From Sindora glabra (lineage: Eukaryota > Streptophyta > Magnoliopsida > Fabales > Fabaceae), in NCBI GenBank assembly GCA_020226215.1, contig CM035235.1, positions 47,397,511 to 47,461,510 on the forward strand: 64,000 nucleotides of DNA. Reading direction: 5' to 3'. Under the pieces are notes generated by a model. That model was not told the DNA's origin. It made no database searches and worked only from the letters and a program-made list of their open reading frames with translations. Shown here piece by piece: positions 12,110 to 23,999 of this stretch. Made by a program: the position numbers and the translations under genes. Every line of letters starts with the position of its first letter. The stretch's first letter is position 1.

Positions 12110-15100
12110 AGCACTTTTTATACAATTAAATGACATAAATAACAATAAAATGAATGTAAATGAAACAAATGAGAAAGGAGACAATTTATTATGAAAATAT
12201 ATTCTAGCATTTTATTTATTTGCACATTAATACATCAACATATATAACAAAAAAATTATTATCTACAACGAATGATAGACTTTTCAATTTCAATAAGCAA
12301 ACACTTAAAAGATATATTACATATTATCATTTACTCATAATTTCTTTATATTGCTCCTTATACAAATGAAATGAAAAAGTAGGTATCCTTTACTTGTGTT
12401 TTCTTCAGATTGCTTAAGGGTTCCTAATTTGAAGGATGTAAATAGTTACAAATTAGTGATAAATTATAGTTAAAAGAAGCAACATCACCATTTATGTAAT
12501 GAACATAACTATATATCAATTCAATAATAGGCATACTTCTTCTCACTACAATTTATTATCACTTTGCAACTATCTTTGTATTTTCTCAATATAGACTAAC
12601 ATAGATCGCTTTTGAGATTAGGAAAGTTATAAAATCTCTTAAGGTTCTTTCCAAGGACTTCTACTCAAAATTCCAAAGCAAGCAAGAGAGTTTTACAAAG
12701 CATTTAAAAGGACTCTAGGCCAGAGTCCTTCCAAATACCTTGTAGAATACTTATGTTTATGATTGAAGTATAGCTTTAACTGATTTTAGAACTCTTTCAA
12801 TAACTTAGTAATTTAAAATATTATGGCCTATACAATGAAAATTAGATATCCCTTTTTTTATGTACTGTTAATTTGTTTCAATATGCTAAAGAGAATGATA
12901 TTTATAAGTGATAGGCAAACCTTAGATGATAATTATTAATATACTATCATAAATCAATGTCTTGAGCTTAACTAGTTCCTAACAAAGTGATAATTAACAT
13001 ACCTTATGACATTTGACAAATACCTCACCAAAGTGTAAACTTTTGACATGAGCAATCATAATAATTGAATTAACCTTAAATGACAATCATTTAAAGAAAC
13101 TAATGCTGTTAATTTTTCATGGTTTCATATAATCTCATAAATACCATTCAATAAATGTCTTTAGGGATTTTGAATTTTCCTTATAAATTCATAACTACCA
13201 TAATTTTATCAATCATTCGATTGAAAAATCAACATTTTTTTCTTTGCCATTTCATCAACAGAGATCATTACAATATCTTTAGATGTCTATTATGTAAGCA
13301 ACTAACACTATAGTCATATACAACTGATGTTTAAGGTTAAATTTGTAAATAGAAAGTTATGTTTATCCAAATGTTTAATTATACAATTTTAACACCTTCT
13401 TATGAAAGCACAGATGGATAAGCAAAGAGAAATAATTCTACAAATTTATGTTATGATTTTATTTCTTTGCAAATCATTACATACATATGTAATCCATAAC
13501 TAAAACTCAATTTTACATGATGTATAAATATATATATATATGGAAAGAAAAATTAAAGAACTAGGATCTCTTATATTATATTGATATGGAGGGAGGGTTT
13601 GCTCATGTAAAAAGGATTCCATCTCATTATAAGTGGGAGGCAAGTCCTTCAGGAATATTCATAATATTTCTGAATTTGTAGATAAATGAGATGGAAGGAG
13701 TGCTGTCATCAAGTTTAAACCAAATTATAGAGTTAGATAATGGTGATAAAGACATCATTAAGATGTTTAAAATGAAAACTATGAGGGGAAATTTATAAGT
13801 AGCATCCATAACATTAGATGTTGGTTATGAAACCTAAATTGATGTTTAATGTATAACTTTAGACATTTGTTAATTCTAAAACTAATGTTTAATTGCTTCA
13901 CATTTCTTAAAAATACTTTTGAAATGCCTTTCTAAAAATAGTTTCATAAACAATTGACATATTAAGTTTTGTTATTTGCTCAAACATTGTAAATGCAATA
14001 AAGTTAGATGTTAGTTAATTTTTACACTAACATATTAAAACTTGCACCTTCTTAACAACGATGTTTGGGCTATTTTTAAACTTTAATTTTGTTAAATATT
14101 GACAACTTATAGTTTTGAAATTTTTTTATTTGTTATGATATCTACAATCAAATTATGAATTTGTACAAAAGTTTATTTATGTTGTATTGTCTCCTATTTG
14201 GTATATTTTATTAATCAAAGTACAATTAGATTGACTAATAGAGGAAAACATTTCTACAAGTTTATTCTGACATTTTATTCTTTCAAAATCATTACACTCC
14301 ATTGTATTCTAGAAAATGAATTATATGTAAAATAACTACACTAGATCATTAATGAACTTTTGCAAAATTATATTATGATTTTATTTTTAGTCTAAATCAT
14401 TATGTGTTTTATAAAATAACCTTTACAAAAACTACACTAAATCATCAATTCTAAAAAATAAATGTTCACATTAGTACATAAATTTTTCAACCATATGTAT
14501 CAAATTCATCACCCTTAATGGGAATTCATATTATTGATTAACTTTCTTCATTTAAATCATGAGAGTATAAATGGAAGAAGTAATTTAGTTCTTCCATAAA
14601 TAAACTTTGACATGAAAGTGGAAGATTGCCAAAATATTGGAGAATGAGATATCAGAAGTGTTTCATATGGAAGACATTGTTGGAATATTAGAGAGCAATA
14701 ATGAACCATAGAAGCATCCCATCCTAAAGTCTAATGTCTTCTACCCTATCTCAAATATTAGATGGTAGGAAATTTTAAAGTCTAGGATAGGATACTTCTA
14801 CAAAATTGAAAGTAATTTCTCAAAATTATTCAAACATAAGCACAAAAAAAAAAAAGAGTCAGAGCACAATTTATAGTAAGTATGAGAAATAAAAGATCTT
14901 AGTTATTAACTTAAGAGCGATGTCTTATGTGTCAAGCTTTTCAAAGTAAGTAATAGTTGTCATACTTTTTGATATTAGTTAAGTCTAAAACCTATTGCGT
15001 CAAACCATTTGGACATCATTATATCTTAGATTGTTCTACATTAATTAGCCACTAATGTGAAAAAAATGCATAATAACATCAATTTTATATAAATAATAAT

Positions 15101-15799
15101 CATCTTTGTATTCTACAACTATAATGTTGAAATAATAATATTTAGCTACAATTTTATAAATAATTGATGAGGTGTGGCTTTCACTTAACCTACCCACACT
15201 TTTGCTTTTTACCTAGGCCCTTCTCGTAGATCCTCCCTTCTAATATGCCCTTTTTCATAGTTCTTCCTTGTATGGTCCCTTTTAACTCCCTAACATCCCC
15301 AATAGCACTTCAAAATCCTAGTTTTAATTGTTTTAAAGGCTATAAGAAAAGAGTAAAAATGGTAAAAGTTTATGTTCAATACTCATTAGTAAATATGTGA
15401 GTTGGTACTCCTAAAAATAACTATCTTGATTCCAATATCTATAAATCCAATGAATATTCATTAAAATTTGATATATAATATTTCACATTTTATATAAATA
15501 AATAGTAAATAATACCACTAAACATTAAAAGAAAAAGAGTCAAATCAAGTTTCTTACCTTTGTAACCTATATGAAAATTAAAAGCAATAAAACATGGTTG
15601 ATTTTGAAATTAGAAAGTAAGCTACAAGAAAAAACATGAAAGTTAAAAAAGTTCTTACATTTATATTTTTGTACTTTTCTAGGAAATGTACAACTCATAA
15701 ATTTACTAATGATCTAACAAATTTTAAGTACTACAAATCAATTGTTATCATAAACATAAAAATTGATGAAAATCATTTTAAGGTTGAAATGTGAACATA
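12110..15799 (-). other. CACTA-like debris, no intact gene
   Basis: The part at 12,300-12,560 resembles 16,260-16,470 (shared blocks GATGTAnATnGTTnnAAATT, GATnAnnnATTATAGTTA and GCAACATC), so it is another minus-strand copy of the same module. The stretch 13,800-14,110 carries repeated ATTAGATGTTGGTT, AATTGATGTTTAATG and AACAACGATGTTTGGG motifs, typical in style of CACTA subterminal repeats. 13,616-13,698 contains an inverted CCATCTCATT...AATGAGATGG pair. I see nothing recognisable in 14,110-15,799 apart from A/T runs; the short ORFs are not convincing. Confidence 0.45.
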
Positions 15800-16379
15800 G
15801 CTTGATAGAGAGAGAATCAATTTACAATTGAAAAAGTTTCATGATGAAATTTGTAAAAGGTGTCATGGCTTCACTTTTTTTTTTCATCTCATGCCTTATG
15901 TTAAACCATTTTAATATTACACATCGATTTCTAAGAAAAAATTAATGTATATAGTAGAATGATGTCATTCAACTATAAAGATTTAAATGTCAGTTATTAA
16001 ATAAAAAATTGATATCATATACCAAAACATTTAGTTTATAAATATGTTTAAAAAAATACTTTATAATTTTGCTAGTCGGTAGTGTTAATTTTTTTTTTGG
16101 CATTGAATAATCATGTATGTCTTACAATTATACATATATAAAGAGTAATAACAAGAAATGCAAAAACCTCTTAAAATAAAATGTTTTTCTTATACAATTA
16201 CATAGATATAAATACTAATAGATCAAATAATCTAACAAATAAGAAACTATAATTTACAATAAATAAAAAATTTAAATGAAAAGAAAAAGTGAGATATACC
16301 TTCATGTAATTTTTTTATATTACTTGAGAGCTTTTGAGTTTGATGATGTAGATGGTTGTAAATTGATGATAATTTATAG

Positions 16380-16619
16380 TTAGAAAATGCAACATCTTAA
16401 ATCTTGCATTTTATTGTAGCCTATCAATGCAAGGCTAGAGATGCTATTTCTTCTCAAAACAATTGAATCATGACATTGTAATCCATTAAAGTTTGACATA
16501 GTAATTTTATATCCATTAACCTTGAGGGGCTTGATTTCCCTTTTTTTAAGTATTTGAGTATTCTTATTTTTCAATGAAAAAATAGTGTTATTTGCTTTAC
16601 ATGCATCAAAGTTTGACAC
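16380..16619 (-). pseudogene. Conserved unidentified exon of the CACTA-like module
   Basis: This 79-codon frame starts at ATG and includes NKNTQILKKREIKPLKVNG and SNFNGLQCHDSIVLRRNSI. I do not recognise the family. It is unlikely to be a chance ORF: the inverted copy near 24,330-24,550 keeps matching residues (ALKNKNT, LKVNGYKI, VSNFDE, VVRRSSISNLVLVGL) despite frame breaks, and both copies lie about 150 bases downstream of a TATA box. It has no membrane segment or signal peptide and is rich in Lys, Asn and Ser. It is more likely an N-terminal exon of a transposon-borne gene than a complete protein, because no other recognisable domain follows in frame. Confidence 0.4.
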
Positions 16620-16762
16620 ACCATATATAGCAATCTACATGTTGATTCTTGCATTGAAACATAGGAACAATCAAATGCTTATAACAAATGAAGCACTCAA
16701 GCATCTCAAAAAAAGTTATTTTGATAGATCATTGGTTTGTTTCAAATATGCAAGAAAAGCCC

Positions 16763-16770
16763 TATTTATA
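16763..16770 (-). promoter_or_regulatory. TATA box of CACTA-like module, copy A
   Basis: The minus strand reads TCCTATAAATAGGGCTTTTC. The same spot in the inverted copy reads CCCATAAATAGGAATTTTC (24,181-24,199). Upstream in both copies are three to four short direct repeats of the form TGATGGTTCATCAATAGTTT, one roughly every 30 bases (copy A 16,785-16,860; copy B 24,065-24,175). Conservation in two copies supports a real promoter of the element. Confidence 0.55.
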
Positions 16771-17474
16771 GGACAAGAACAAATCATTGACGAACCATCA
16801 CATGTAAACTATTGATAAACCCTATGATGTATAAACTATTAATGGTCCATCATAATGATTGAAATAGGTTATATTTAGCCTACCAACTTTTTGTTGTCAA
16901 TTAAAAAAAAAAGCTAATGTCATATATAGATATCTATTGTAGATGGAGAAAAAGCCCACTTTTTATATGTCAATTATTAAAAAAAGTTAATGTCATATAC
17001 CTAAATGCTTATTGCCACCATTTATTAGAATTAGGTAATAGGTGTTGTACCTTTATATATTAGTTTAGTGAAATAAATGATGTCATATTTTCCCAATTAT
17101 AACCAAATTGATTTTATAATAAATAATCAACATGATTTATTTCTTTTTTTTTATATTGTACAACATTTGCATCTTTACATTTTTTAAAAAATATATACAA
17201 TTTCAAATCCTTGTTCTAACAATATTGTCAATATTAACTGGTAAACATTGCATAACAATATTACAATTAATCATTTGATCTTGTGACTTTGAAGAAAAGC
17301 TATCATCAGTATCCACATAGTATCCATGAAGTAGTTCCTTTCCGTTGCTTTCATATCCATGTTGAATTTCAATAAAAGCATGTCTTTATATGAATGAAAC
17401 AAAACTTGCAACTAAAATTTCCTTATTAATGAACCCATGTATACATACTCTTTCTTGCTACAAGAATTCTCATA

Positions 17475-17586
17475 TGAATAATGAAAGACTTGCAAATAAT
17501 TATATCCAAGAGTAATGACTTGCATCTCTATGAATAATGCAAGACTTTCAAATAATTATGTCTAAGAGTAATGACTTGCATCTTTA
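17475..17586. repeat. Two tandem 56-base units
   Basis: Unit 1 (17,475-17,530) and unit 2 (17,531-17,586) both begin TGAATAATG, share AAATAATTATnTCnAAGAGTAATG and end in a CTTGCATCT block, with only a few substitutions. The array lies within the outer part of the CACTA-like region. No coding role is visible. Confidence 0.85.
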
Positions 17587-18027
17587 TAGTTGATGATCAA
17601 GCAACATTGATATTGTATTATCCTTTTATACCATCTAAATAAAATGGAGTGAAAAAGAAACTATGGAATAAAAATCTAAATGAAAAAAGGAATAAAAAGA
17701 AAAAGAAATTCTTAACTTAAATTATAGGTAGTATAGGACATTATACATCAATAATTAATTAAAAAATTGAAGTTGTGAATGAATAGTTTCCAATAACACA
17801 ATGGTAAATAACATTTAAAAGTTAGTTTATTATATAACCATCATCTTAAGTTTACCTTTGCCTAACCTTTCTCTCCTCTTAGACAATTAGGCTTTATAAT
17901 GTTGTCTTCTTATTTAAGCTAACATTATAAGTTGAACTTATTTACAAAAATGCTAACATGCCATCATATAATTTTCTTGTTAACTATTGTAAATACAATG
18001 ACATTAAAAGGTAATTCTATAGTAATG

Positions 18028-18822
18028 ATAGTCAAGTAAATAGTTATTTAAACCTATGATATCATGATATTAAAGGGGTCAAGGTATATTCTAGTGCCTT
18101 GTAACACTAAGTTAAGCCATTAGGTGTTGAATTAAGATTAAATACATGATTTATGGCCACATAAAAAAGCAAGCTAGTATTTTAATGTATAAATTATATT
18201 GTGCATTTAATTGTTATATTTTTAATAAGATGAATTAAGTTATGTAGCCATGTAAAGAGGCATGTATGTTATTGAAATTAAGTTATGAGCTATAACTGAG
18301 GTTCAATGTGTAAAATTCATGTGAAATGTGATCGAGAGATATGAGATGGATGGTATTTGAACATTGGATCCAATAAATCCTTGTAAGGGATAACATTGAT
18401 GTGAAAGGACAAGGATGGGCTTGTGAAGGCATAAGGATGGATATGAGTTATAAAAAGATTTTCCTATTTTCATATATTGATGTCTTTATGTCTTATGTAA
18501 TTTAGATATGTTATGGATATGTTAAGTAATGATACCCTTGAAATATTTCATTCTTATATGGTTGATATATATTAATACTAGTGAGAATTATGGTATAACA
18601 TGTGTGATTAAAGTCTCTAGATACAAGAAGGGTAAATCTAGTACATAAACCTATATTTACTTCTAAATTTATGTTGCTTGAATGTTTTCTCCCTAGGCCT
18701 GGACTTATCCCTATGTATTTTATTATCAGATTCCTAGGTTAAGTCTCCTCCAGCATTGCAACAAACTTAAGCATTTAGTGAGCTATCAATATGGCTAGGA
18801 TAGCATATAATATTTTGATATA
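18028..18822. other. Spacer between CACTA-like end and solo LTR, no gene
   Basis: Moderately AT-rich DNA with no recognisable coding frame, repeat or RNA gene. It continues on the far side of the solo LTR (from 21,171) as the same pre-insertion locus, since the LTR is flanked by the ATTAG duplication. Confidence 0.5.
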
Positions 18823-19871
18823 ATTAGTGTAATGTCCTGAATTTTTAATTCTATTATTTGAATATCTAAATTCTGAGGCCGTAGAAATGAAGAGTACGTT
18901 TGAGTTAGCTTAGTGGGTGAATCTCAAGTTGAAAGGAATTTTAAACAGACAGAAACCCTATGGACTAATTGCAAAAGTGCAAAATCGAGTGTGGTTAAAG
19001 CGTAAATAATTAAGGATTTGGGATTTAATATAAATAACCAAGAATTTGGGGTGCAATATGTGATTTTAATTAGTGTGACCAATAGATTCATGACATGTGT
19101 CATTATTAGAAAAATAATGGCAAGAATAGCCTTACTAATTGGTGAAAAAGGACTAAAATACCCTTGGAAATCTCAAAAAAGACCAAAATACCCCTAGAAG
19201 CTTCATGAAAACCCTACCCTCTTCTCCATTTCTCCAAAAGCTGCAGCAACTCCATGAAAGCAAGCTTAAAACATGCAGGAGAGAGAGAGAAAGAGAGAGA
19301 AAGTTTCTTTTGAGTTTTCACCCAAAAATAGTGAGATTTAAGCTTAGTGGTAGAAGGGAAAGTTGCTCTTCTCATCAAGCTCTATCCATTGGTGTATTTA
19401 GATTGAAGAAAAGCTTAAGTTTGATCAAGTTTGGGGAGCTCTAAGTGAGGATTTTCAAGTTGCACCAAAAGGTAAAAATGTTCTCCTCTAAGAGCTCTTT
19501 AATGTACTCTTCTTAGTTTCTTGAAATTTTGAGGTTGATGTGGTCAAGGGTGATTGAACATGGAGTTTGAGATGATTTGAATATGTTTAATGGTGTTTTG
19601 GATATTGTTATGTTGATTTATGGCTTTGGTTTGGTGTAAAAATAGCAAGAAACCATGATGTACACACTTGGGTATTAGAGGCATAATGGTGCATGTGTAG
19701 ATTTGGCATGATTTGTTTGGATTTTGGTTAAATTGATAAAATTAGGATGATTCTTATGAGTTATGAAGCCTATGGAAGATGAATTTTGAGTTATGAAAGT
19801 GTGTATGAAACTTCCCTTTTGAGAAGCCAAGGGGAGAAGGAGGTTTAGCCATGTAAATTGTATTTTTAGAA

Positions 19872-20070
19872 GATCAGTAATGTACACGGGGTATAACACG
19901 GCCCATGTTCTACCCCATGTTCTGAACACGGGGTAGAACACGGCCCATGTTCAACCCCGTGTTCTTTTGCGAAGGCTGATCAGTAATGTACATGGGGCAG
20001 AACACGGCCCATGTTGTACCCCATGTTTTGAACACAGGGTAGAACATGGCCCATATTCAACCCCGTGTAC
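19872..20070. repeat. Array of four ~40-base palindromes in a solo LTR
   Basis: Two units of about 106 bases (starting at 19,872 and 19,978) each contain two near-palindromes of the form ACACGGGGTAGAACACGG, then CCCATGTTCAACCCCGTGT. The four palindromes lie at about 19,883-19,922, 19,924-19,964, 19,988-20,028 and 20,030-20,070. Their arms (ACACGGGG/CCCCGTGT) can pair within each copy. The DNA is much richer in G and C than its surroundings and is missing from the related LTR at 34-37 kb. Confidence 0.85.
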
Positions 20071-20465
20071 TTTGCCAAGTGAACATTTTGGCCTTGATTC
20101 TTTAGGATTTGCATGGTTTTACCTTTGGATCCTTTTCTAATGCTTATATATGTCATTTCAAAACTTGAAAACAAGTGTAGAGCATCTAAGTATGCATTTA
20201 TTTAAGAGGAGGAAGTAAAGAATACGTGAAGTTTGAGGAAAATGATAGTGTTCTAATAAAAACTATGATGTGTATTTGTATAGACTAAGGAGTGACAACT
20301 TGCAAAGGCAAGAGGAAGTGTAAAGGAGTTTTTGGTGAGAGCAAAGGGAACATCACATTGGAAGCTTGTGAAAGGTAGCTAGCTTTATCCTTAAGCTTTG
20401 TTTTCTATTTACATGATTTTATGTATTTTATGCCATTGTATGGAATGTGTATGAAATTGTTGTGT

Positions 20466-20650
20466 GCACAACCCGGGAAGACAGTAGAATACTGTGTTAG
20501 GCCTATGGCTCGAGTTCCCCGGGGATGTCAAGTGTGCGGTACCTATGGCCCGATACCTCGGGAAGACAGCGTGATGCTGTATGTTAGGCCTTTGGCCCGA
20601 GTACCGCGAGAAGACAGTGAATTGCTGTATATTGGCCTAGGTACGACTAT
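20466..20650. repeat. GC-rich tandem repeat typical of this LTR family
   Basis: Four diverged units of about 40-48 bases combine GGCCTATGGCCCGAGT-like and CCCCGGGAAGACAGT-like blocks. The related LTR on the other strand has two to three such units at 35,520-35,660 (TCTTCCCGGGGTACTTGGGC). The array therefore belongs to the LTR family and is not a local insertion. A reading frame at 20,421-20,687 runs through it but is just the array translated. Confidence 0.8.
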
Positions 20651-21175
20651 CTGTGATGGCCATCTAGATATTGACATAAGTCCTTGAATGGGCTTGATGA
20701 TTACTGTGTGCTGCGCATATTTCTTACAATGGTATGGTATTGAATATGATGATAAATGATTACTTGATTTCAAAACGTATGTTTTAAATGCTTAAGGATC
20801 TAGAATGGCTTAATACATTTTTATGGCAATAGCTAGCTACTGGGAAACTTTGTTTCTCATGTTTTTCTGTGTTGTTACTAACCATTCCAGGTAATGCTTC
20901 CAAAGGCTCTCATGACAAAGGACAGTGATATTTTGACGTTGTAAATGTAAAAGAAAAATAAATAAATATGTGTTTATATAGTTGGTGATACTGTATATGA
21001 CGAACGTATGAGTTGTAAGTTAAACTTTTGTATAATTATATGACTTTTGTTCTTGTGTATGAGATACACAAATTTGAGATATTCTCAGTAGTTTGGAGTA
21101 GATGGCATTTTAGTATGCAATAATTATCTATTAAATGAGGAATAAGGCGTTAATAAGTAAGGGAGTTACAATTAG

Positions 21176-22303
21176 GTATTTGACTCCTTGTCTTGTATGA
21201 GCTAAGGGTAGAAGAATAGAACTCACTCCTTTTAAAGGTTAATTAGTCTATCCTATCCCCCAACATGGATGTATAACAAGTAAGTCTAACTTCTTTTGTA
21301 CTAGAATAGTATTCAATGAATAAAATCCTAATTATATCATTTAATACATGAAAGTTATTCCTTACATTCCCATGTATGCTTCAATACAAATGCATAGAAG
21401 TTAGGTTAGAATTTCAAAGATTAGGTAATGAGTTTCCATGCCAATCATAGTTAGTATTAGGTTATAACAAGGATGATATTAGAGCATGGTTTAGATTCCT
21501 AATGAGATGAGACTTTAGATTATATCTATATGCTATCCCAATAAGTATTAACTGAAATTGTACTAGTGATATTCATGCGCCTAGTCACATATCACCAATA
21601 TTATTTCAATAGACCTCATTACACCTATTGTTGATAAGGGTAAGGTATATTTATAATAAAATGTATAATGATGCTTTATTTATTGTTTGATTACTTGAAA
21701 CTTTTGTGAATTAGGTGATGTTAATAAAAAGAAGTTGAGTGTGAACTAGCAATCTTGAGCATGAAGCGTCATTTAGGGGCTTGCAAACTTAAAGTAGTTA
21801 ATGAGAAAAGAAAGAAGAAACATCGCTATAAAATTGCAAATCTACATTTGTCAATAAGCATCAGACATAAGCTAAATCAATGTTTATATAAACATAGTGA
21901 TATTTTTGAAATTGTTAGAATAAATAAGATTATGGTTCTATGATAACCTGATGTATATAGATAAGCAATAGTATTTTTGAAATTTAAATAGAAATATTAG
22001 ACAATAGTTAACTTGGACAACTATTGTCCAAAAAACATTTAAAAGGTCATGCAAGAAGAAGAAAACATTTACATGTTAGTTTTATTATTAGTCAACATGT
22101 AAAGGCATTTATAGATCTCTTTGGGCAATGCAATTGGCACTTATTTATAATAGAGCAAGCCTAAGATATCAATTTTGATTTAATAACTAACATTTATTGT
22201 TTAGGTTATTAATAATATATTTCATGTTCACTCTCCATTTGAAAGCATCTCGGTAATACCATAGCCTCCATTATGCAACTTTATTGTATGTTTGAGGATG
22301 AGG
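21176..22303. other. Non-coding DNA right of the solo LTR
   Basis: No recognisable gene. A frame at 21,755-21,943 begins with a basic Cys/His-containing segment (KRHLGACKLK) that faintly recalls zinc-finger transposases, but one short motif is not enough to call it. The rest is AT-rich. Confidence 0.45.
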
Positions 22304-22422
22304 AAAATAGCTCCCCTCCATCTCATCTAACTCTTTTGGGAGATATTATAAAGTTTAATTATTGTTGCTTTATCTATTTCTATCTTTAAATATGGCAAAT
22401 GAGATGGAGAGGTAGTTATTTT
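22304..22422. repeat. Inverted repeat able to fold into a hairpin
   Basis: The left arm (22,304-22,326, AAAATAGCTCCCCTCCATCTC plus AT) pairs with the right arm (22,399-22,422, ATGAGATGGAGAGGTAGTTA plus TTTT) with a few mismatches, around a loop of about 72 bases. A similar but shorter CCATCTCATT pair occurs at 13,616-13,698. It may be a MITE remnant or part of CACTA subterminal DNA. Confidence 0.6.
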
Positions 22423-23999
22423 CCTTTTCTTCAAATAGAGATTGGTGTCAATAATGGATGTAAATGTATTGCTTAAATTTATAAATTACTGATATCAAAA
22501 TTTGATAAATGGCTACAAAAAGTGGCATTGAGTTTAGGAATGACAACAGAAGACCAAATTCTTCTTTTTCTTTCTTGTGTAATGATATTTTAAATTTACA
22601 TTTGCTAATGTAACGATAGAGAGAATAAATAAAATTTTAGAATAAATATTTTTACATCAATCTTTTTTATCATATTTTTGTATATTCATGTTTAATATGT
22701 TGAATATAATAAAAGTATACAAAAATATAAAATTTATCATGAATTTTTTATATTTGATAAAATTGAAGAAATATTCTTTATCAATTTTGAAACTAAACTT
22801 CTTTTTTCTATACATCTTATGAAAATTAATATCTTTTAAAATAGAGTAAAACTTTCATCCTATTCATGAAACTTTCAAACCTTTTTAAACTTGATCCTAC
22901 AATAAGCAATTTGTTTTTGAACAATGGAAGTAATTTTCCAAAACTTGATGTGGTATTTAATTAATTAAAAATATATATGAAAAAGAACAATAATTTTTTA
23001 CAAATAACTAACATTATTGTATTATTTTATCATATTGGTTTCATATAACTGTCATCCAAAAGGCATTTGAAATTGAGATATTAAATATTTATACATTGGT
23101 TATTGTTAGATAACTGACATCTACTATTGTTCTTCTGCTTATGAATTTTCACCTTCACTTCATTTATTATCCAAGTTCTTTGCAAATATAGTTTCTCTTT
23201 CACTCGATTTTTTATTTGGCTTCTTTTTCACTCCACTTTTTATTTATAATTTCACTCCACATGTTTATGTTGAGAAGAAAGTTACTATTTCTATGTCATC
23301 ATCCTCTCTCATCCATAAATAGAGAACAAAATTACAATTTGCATTCTTTTTAGTATTTTTAAAAGGATTTGTTAATGTTGGCTATATGGTGGTTGCTATT
23401 GGATATCAAAAACTACTTTAAGAATATATGATGAAAATAATCACCATCACTTGACCGAAGTAATTATGGTAGGTGTAGCAAAATGAGCAAGAGCTAATGC
23501 TATAGATAACCTCTATAAATTGATTCAAGAGGGATTTGATTTTGATTTAATATCATCATAACTTGATTTGCAATAAACAAAACCTACTCAATCATTACTT
23601 TTCTTTGAAGTCATTGTTATAAAATTTTAGAATGAAGAAGTTGTAAGAAAATATCTAGAAGTTGTTCAAAAATGGAAATCTAAACAATGTAGGTTATTTA
23701 ATAAATATGATGTTATTTTTTAAAATTAGATTATGATATTGTGACGGTTTTAATCATAATTGATACCCAAATATGGAATAATAACTAGGTAACATGTATT
23801 AAATATTTACTAATATAAATGATGACATTTACAATGTGCATTTTATTAGGAGATGAAAATGTGGATCATAAATACTAAGCTTAATGAAAAGCAATATGTA
23901 TTAGGAAGGGAGCAAAAATTATAACATTTTAAGTTAGTTAAGCTTTATAAATTAAAACATATATAAATTGTTTATTTTAATTTTTTCCTTTATTAGTAA
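22423..23999. other. CACTA-like terminal debris, no gene
   Basis: AT-rich DNA with scattered motifs resembling CACTA subterminal repeats (ATAACTGACATCTAC near 23,112). A CATAAATAGAGAAC sequence near 23,313 looks like a TATA box, but no recognisable coding frame follows. By position this would be the 5' terminal region of the plus-strand copy B. Confidence 0.35.

Larger units (their letters stand above)
15800..18027 (-). mobile_element. CACTA-like element 5' region, minus orientation (copy A)
   Basis: The minus-strand sequence from about 16,960 down to 15,800 matches the plus strand at 24,000-25,290 over more than 1.1 kb, so two copies of one module lie in opposite orientation. In element order the module holds short direct repeats, a TATA box, a conserved reading frame (16,380-16,619) and a long AT-rich part with CAGTTATTAAAT and ACATCGATTTCT motifs. 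The probable outer end at 18,027 reads on the minus strand CATTACTATAGAATTACC. It is like the 12,109 end, and each has a CATCATATAATT block close inside (17,963 and 12,081). No matching 3-bp target duplication was found. Confidence 0.5.
18828..21170 (+). mobile_element. Solo LTR, Ty3/gypsy-type, target duplication ATTAG
   Basis: The LTR starts TGTAATGTCCTGAATT and ends GGGAGTTACA, flanked by perfect 5-bp duplications ATTAG (18,823-18,827 and 21,171-21,175). No internal retrotransposon sequence lies beside it, so it is a solo LTR left by LTR-LTR recombination. It matches the minus strand of 34,332-37,266, which has the same ends. It is 2,343 bases against 2,935 there: it lacks several hundred bases before its 3' end (after about 21,122), while carrying a segment at about 19,880-20,110 that the other lacks. 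TGTAATGTCC ends and the CCCGGGAAGACAGT array are typical of plant gypsy (Tekay/Del-like) LTRs from memory; that lineage assignment is inference. Confidence 0.88.

Noticed and set aside
20421..20687. 88-codon frame with repeated ARVPRE segments
   Set aside because: It is the translation of the tandem array within the solo LTR, not an independent gene.
21755..21943. Basic frame with KRHLGACKLK, possible zinc-finger fragment
   Set aside because: Only one short motif, no spacing of Cys/His pairs typical of BED or C2H2 fingers, and no transposase similarity around it.
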